Origin: Thioalkalivibrio sp. AKL19
GTDB taxonomy: Bacteria > Pseudomonadota > Gammaproteobacteria > Ectothiorhodospirales > Ectothiorhodospiraceae
DNA: 61,175 nucleotides
Assembly (NCBI RefSeq): GCF_000420165.1
Contig: NZ_ATUK01000004.1
Coordinates: 1-61,175, forward strand
Direction: 5' to 3'
The notes below the pieces were generated by a model, which ran no database searches, was not told the DNA's origin, and worked only from the letters and a program-made list of their open reading frames with translations. Positions 57,941 through 61,175 of the stretch are shown piece after piece (within the stretch, counting starts at the first letter, position 1; every line of letters begins with the position of its first letter). The position numbers were made by a program, and so were the translations under genes.

Positions 57941-60718
57941 CTACATCGCGTGGATGCGTTCGCGCTGGGCGGCGAGCTGGTCGCGGGTGGCGTGCATCTC
58001 GGCGACGCGGTCGCGCTCCTTCTGCACCACCTCGGCCGGGGCGCGGTCGACGAAGCTCGCGTTGGCAAGGCGCTTCTCGCTCTGCTCGAGGTTCTTGTCG
58101 AGCTTGCCGATCTCCTTGTCCAGGCGTGCCAGTTCGGCGTCCTTGTCGATCAGCCCGGCCAGCGGGATCAGCAGCTGCATGTCGTCGACCAGGGCCATCG
58201 CGGATTCCGGCGCCTCGTCGGCCGCGTCCAGCCAGGTGACGCTCTCGGGCTTGGCGAGGAACTCCAGCAGGCCGCGGTGGCGGGTGTAGCGCTCCTGGTC
58301 GGCGTCGGTCCAGTTCTTCACCAGCACCGGCAGCGGTTTGCCCGGGGCGATGTCCATCTCCGCGCGGATGCGGCGAAGCCCGGTGATGAAGTCCTTGACC
58401 CAGTCGAGCTCGGCGGTGGCGGTCGCATCGTTCGGGAAGCCGTCGTGCGCCGGCCAGGGGCGCTGCACCAGGAACTCGATGTCATCCGTGATGCCGGCGT
58501 GCGGCTTGACGCTGGTCCAGATGGCCTCGGTGATGAACGGGGTCACCGGGTGCAGCAGGCGCAACAGGGCCTCGAGCACGGTCACCAGGGTATTGCGCGT
58601 GGCGCGCTTGACCGCCTCCGGTGTGGCCGCGTCGTTCAGGACCGGCTTGGTCAGTTCCAGGTACCAGTCGCAGTAGTCGTGCCAGGTGAACTCGTAGAGT
58701 GTCTGTGCAGCGAGGTCGAAGCGGTAGGCATCGAATTGTGCCGTAGCGGTCTCGGCGGTGGCGGCCAGGCGGTCGAGGATCCAGCGATCGGCCAGCGTGC
58801 GGTATTCCGCGGTATCCGCGGCCGCCGAGCAGTCCTGGCCCTCGACGTTCATCAGCACGAAGCGCGAGGCGTTCCACAGCTTGTTGCAGAAGTTGCGGTA
58901 GCCCTCGATGCGGCCGAGGTCGAACTTGATATCGCGCCCGGTGGTGGCCAGTGCCGCCAGGGTGAAGCGCAGGGCATCGGTGCCGAAGGCGGGGAAGCCA
59001 TCGGGGAAGGCCTTGCGGGTGGACTTCTCGATCTTCTTGGCCATTTGCGGCTGCATCAGGCCCTGGGTGCGCTTGGCCACCAGGTCGTCGGCGCTGATGC
59101 CGTCGATCAGATCGATCGGGTCGATCACGTTGCCCTTGGACTTGGACATCTTCTGGCCTTCCGAGTCGCGGATCAGGCCGGTGACGTAGACCTCGCGGAA
59201 GGGCACATCCCCCATGAAGTGCTCGCCCATCATGATCATGCGGGCGACCCAGAAGAAGATGATGTCGAAGCCGGTGACCAGCACGCTGGTCGGGTAGAAG
59301 TCCTGGAGCTCCTGCGTATTCTCCGGCCAGCCGAGGGTGGAGAACGGCCACAGCGCGGAGGAGAACCAGGTGTCGAGCACGTCCTCGTCTTGTTCCAGGG
59401 CCACGTCCGCGCCCAGGCCGTGCTTCTCGCGCACTTCGGCCTCGTCGCGGCCCACATACACGTTGCCATTCGTGTCGTACCAGGCCGGGATGCGGTGGCC
59501 CCACCAGATCTGGCGCGAGATGCACCAGTCCTCGATGTTGCGCATCCATTCGAAGTAGGTCTTCGACCAGTTTTCCGGCACGAAGCGGATGCGGCCGTCC
59601 TCGACTGCCTTGATCGCCGGCTCGGCCAGCGGGCCGGCCTTCACGTACCACTGGTCGGTCAGGTAGGGCTCGACCACGGTGCCGGAACGGTCGCCACGCG
59701 GGACCATCAGCTTGTGGTCGTCGATCTTCTCCAGCAGGCCTTCGGCCTCGAGATCCGCGACCACTCGCTTGCGTGCCTCATAGCGGTCGAGCCCCTGATA
59801 GGCCTCCGGTACGTTCTCGTTCAGGCAGGCGTCGATGGTCAGGATGTTGATCACCGGCAGGTCGTGGCGCTGGCCCATCGCGTAATCGTTGAAGTCGTGC
59901 GCCGGGGTGATCTTCACGCAGCCGGAGCCGAACTCGGCCTCGACATAGTCATCGGCGATAATCGGGATCTCGCGCCCGACCAGCGGCAGCCGGATGGTCT
60001 TGCCGATCAGGTGCTGGTAGCGCTCGTCCTCCGGATGCACCGCGACGGCGGTGTCGCCGAGCATGGTCTCCGGGCGGGTGGTCGCGACGGTCAGGTGCCC
60101 GGAGCCGTCCGCCAGCGGGTAGCGGAAGTGCCACAGGTGGCCGGCCTCTTCCTCCGACAGCACCTCCAGGTCGGACAGCGCGGTGTGCAGCACCGGGTCC
60201 CAGTTGACCAGGCGCTTGCCGCGATAGATCAGGCCCTCGTCATGCAGGCGTACGAAGACCTCGCGCACCGCGTGGGACAGGCCATCGTCCATGGTGAAGC
60301 GTTCGCGCGACCAGTCCACCGAGTCGCCGAGGCGGCGCATCTGGCGGGTGATGGTGCCGCCGGATTCGTGTTTCCACTCCCACACGGCCTTCAGGAAGTT
60401 CTCGCGCCCGAGGTCGTGGCGGCTCTTGCCGTCGGCACCCAGCTGGCGCTCCACCACCATCTGCGTGGCGATCCCGGCATGGTCGGTGCCGCCTTGCCAC
60501 AGGGTCCGGTCGCCGTGCATCCGGCGGTAGCGGATCAGGGTGTCCATCAGGGTGTGCTGGAAGGCGTGCCCCATGTGCAGGGTGCCGGTGACGTTCGGGG
60601 GCGGCAGCAAGATGCAGTAGTTGGCGTCGCCCGTCGCCGGTGGCGCGAAGATATTCGCGGCCTCCCAGCGGTCGTACTGGGTCTGCTCGATGCTCTTGGG
60701 GTCGAAGCTCTTGTCCAT
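57941..60718 (-). CDS. valS: Valyl-tRNA synthetase
   Basis: 925 residues. HIGH-class site [15 protein letters not shown] near 38-52, editing domain, KMSKSKGN, anticodon domain, and C-terminal coiled coil (about 860-920: [27 protein letters not shown]). It charges tRNA-Val. The long open frame on the opposite strand (57827-61000) is a shadow. ATG 60718; the leader 60719-60828 holds no feature I can name. Confidence 0.98.
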   Translation of the reverse strand: MDKSFDPKSIEQTQYDRWEAANIFAPPATGDANYCILLPPPNVTGTLHMGHAFQHTLMDTLIRYRRMHGDRTLWQGGTDHAGIATQMVVERQLGADGKSRHDLGRENFLKAVWEWKHESGGTITRQMRRLGDSVDWSRERFTMDDGLSHAVREVFVRLHDEGLIYRGKRLVNWDPVLHTALSDLEVLSEEEAGHLWHFRYPLADGSGHLTVATTRPETMLGDTAVAVHPEDERYQHLIGKTIRLPLVGREIPIIADDYVEAEFGSGCVKITPAHDFNDYAMGQRHDLPVINILTIDACLNENVPEAYQGLDRYEARKRVVADLEAEGLLEKIDDHKLMVPRGDRSGTVVEPYLTDQWYVKAGPLAEPAIKAVEDGRIRFVPENWSKTYFEWMRNIEDWCISRQIWWGHRIPAWYDTNGNVYVGRDEAEVREKHGLGADVALEQDEDVLDTWFSSALWPFSTLGWPENTQELQDFYPTSVLVTGFDIIFFWVARMIMMGEHFMGDVPFREVYVTGLIRDSEGQKMSKSKGNVIDPIDLIDGISADDLVAKRTQGLMQPQMAKKIEKSTRKAFPDGFPAFGTDALRFTLAALATTGRDIKFDLGRIEGYRNFCNKLWNASRFVLMNVEGQDCSAAADTAEYRTLADRWILDRLAATAETATAQFDAYRFDLAAQTLYEFTWHDYCDWYLELTKPVLNDAATPEAVKRATRNTLVTVLEALLRLLHPVTPFITEAIWTSVKPHAGITDDIEFLVQRPWPAHDGFPNDATATAELDWVKDFITGLRRIRAEMDIAPGKPLPVLVKNWTDADQERYTRHRGLLEFLAKPESVTWLDAADEAPESAMALVDDMQLLIPLAGLIDKDAELARLDKEIGKLDKNLEQSEKRLANASFVDRAPAEVVQKERDRVAEMHATRDQLAAQRERIHAM

Positions 60719-60828
60719 GATCGCGGGCGCGCTCGGGTCGGAGTGTGGGGAAAGCCGCGCATTATAACGGCGCGGCGCGCTGGCCGCCCGGGGGATATGC
60801 CGTTGTCCGGCTACTGCCGTGGAGGCTG

Positions 60829-61122
60829 GCCCTGGTTCGTCATCCGGTGTTTACGGTGCCTCCGGTCCGCCGCCTGCCACGCGCTCTCTCGCGAGCGCAC
60901 TGCGAGGTACTTTCTTGCTTGCCCAAGAAAGTACCCGAAGAAGGGCACCCGGATTCCGCCCGGGAACCTCGCTCCGGACGTGCTGGGCCGGCGGCGCTGA
61001 ACTCGCTACGCCTGCGGCTTCGCTCAGACATCCAGCGCCCCATGTCTATTGTTAACTGGCCGGCCCATCACGCCCTCCGCGAGGGGCTTCATACGGGAGG
61101 AGAAGGTCACAACAGACGGTAT
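60829..61122 (+). repeat. Dispersed ~300-bp repeat, right copy
   Basis: Inverted partner of 500-803. It starts at GCTGGCCCTGGTTCG and includes the perfect hairpin GTACTTTCTTG (60907-60917), CTTGCC loop, CAAGAAAGTAC (60924-60934). Then come the conserved GC-rich block and, to about 61122, CATCACGCCCTCCGC...GACGGTATC. The repeat has no gene of its own that I can support. It lies in the leader-side intergenic region of valS. Confidence 0.85.
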
Positions 61123-61175
61123 CCCGTAGGGTGCGGTTGAGCGCAGCGAAACGCACCGTTCCCCACGTCGTGCGA
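61118..61175. repeat. REP-like palindrome, half copy at the window edge
   Basis: GTAGGGTGCGGTTGAGCGCAGC... (61118-61150) resembles the left arm of the palindrome at 25627-25723. The window ends before a right arm could appear. Confidence 0.65.

Noticed and set aside
57827-61000. A 1057-aa open frame opposite valS
   Set aside because: It is the high-GC antisense shadow of valS, which has all synthetase motifs. The translation is low complexity and lacks any domain.

Overview
The window is about 61 kb of high-GC gammaproteobacterial chromosome, almost fully coding. A halo-alkaliphilic sulfur oxidiser of the Ectothiorhodospiraceae, most likely Thioalkalivibrio, fits best. The evidence is a soxA-soxX-soxX locus, acidic proteins, and a pigment-type polyketide (aryl polyene) operon together with gammaproteobacterial gene order around ffh-rpsP-rimM-trmD-rplS, dnaK and efp. 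The genus is an inference; no rRNA or tRNA gene was seen.

Layout. 1-884: remnant of an IS481-type transposase and palindromic repeat DNA. 885-8652: radA, a CorC-type CBS membrane protein and ypjD on the minus strand, then divergent ffh, rpsP-rimM-trmD-rplS and an alkyltransferase. 9032-11527: thiosulfate oxidation genes soxA and two tandem soxX genes, both lipoproteins. 11618-15021: rlmJ, htpG and a SlyD-type isomerase. 15361-19973: an iron/heme uptake unit, tonB-exbB-exbD-hemP-FecA-like receptor, preceded by a Fur-like palindrome. 20183-25571: small lipoproteins, a Sel1-repeat protein, two orphan small genes, a KdtA-like glycosyltransferase, YcgN and a GGCT-fold protein. 25757-33579: recN, nadK, and the heat-shock set hrcA, grpE, dnaK, dnaJ. 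33837-37798: a FimX-like degenerate GGDEF/EAL protein and a PilZ-like partner. 37921-40596: elongation factor P with both of its modifying enzymes (epmB, efp, epmA). 40862-44967: dacB, three conserved small proteins and a ZapG/YhcB-type protein.

45050-57713 is the most distinctive region: a 12-gene, tightly overlapping minus-strand operon. It encodes an ACP, a membrane protein, an acyl-adenylating ligase, two hotdog dehydratases, an acyltransferase, a LolA-like protein, an MMPL exporter, a ketosynthase and its chain-length-factor partner, a ketoreductase and a glycosyltransferase. Divergent from it are a flavin-dependent-halogenase-like gene and a YdcF-type gene. Together they form an aryl-polyene/xanthomonadin-type pathway. 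It is a good candidate for natronochrome and its chlorinated form, yellow pigments described from Thialkalivibrio versutus. valS and a second copy of the left-end repeat close the window.

The non-coding DNA is also patterned. Five of seven convergent gene junctions carry members of one inverted-repeat family, and a sixth carries a different long palindrome. A ~300-bp repeat sits in inverted orientation near both ends of the window. Three matches to the sigma-32 promoter with identical 13-nt spacers precede htpG, grpE and dnaK.
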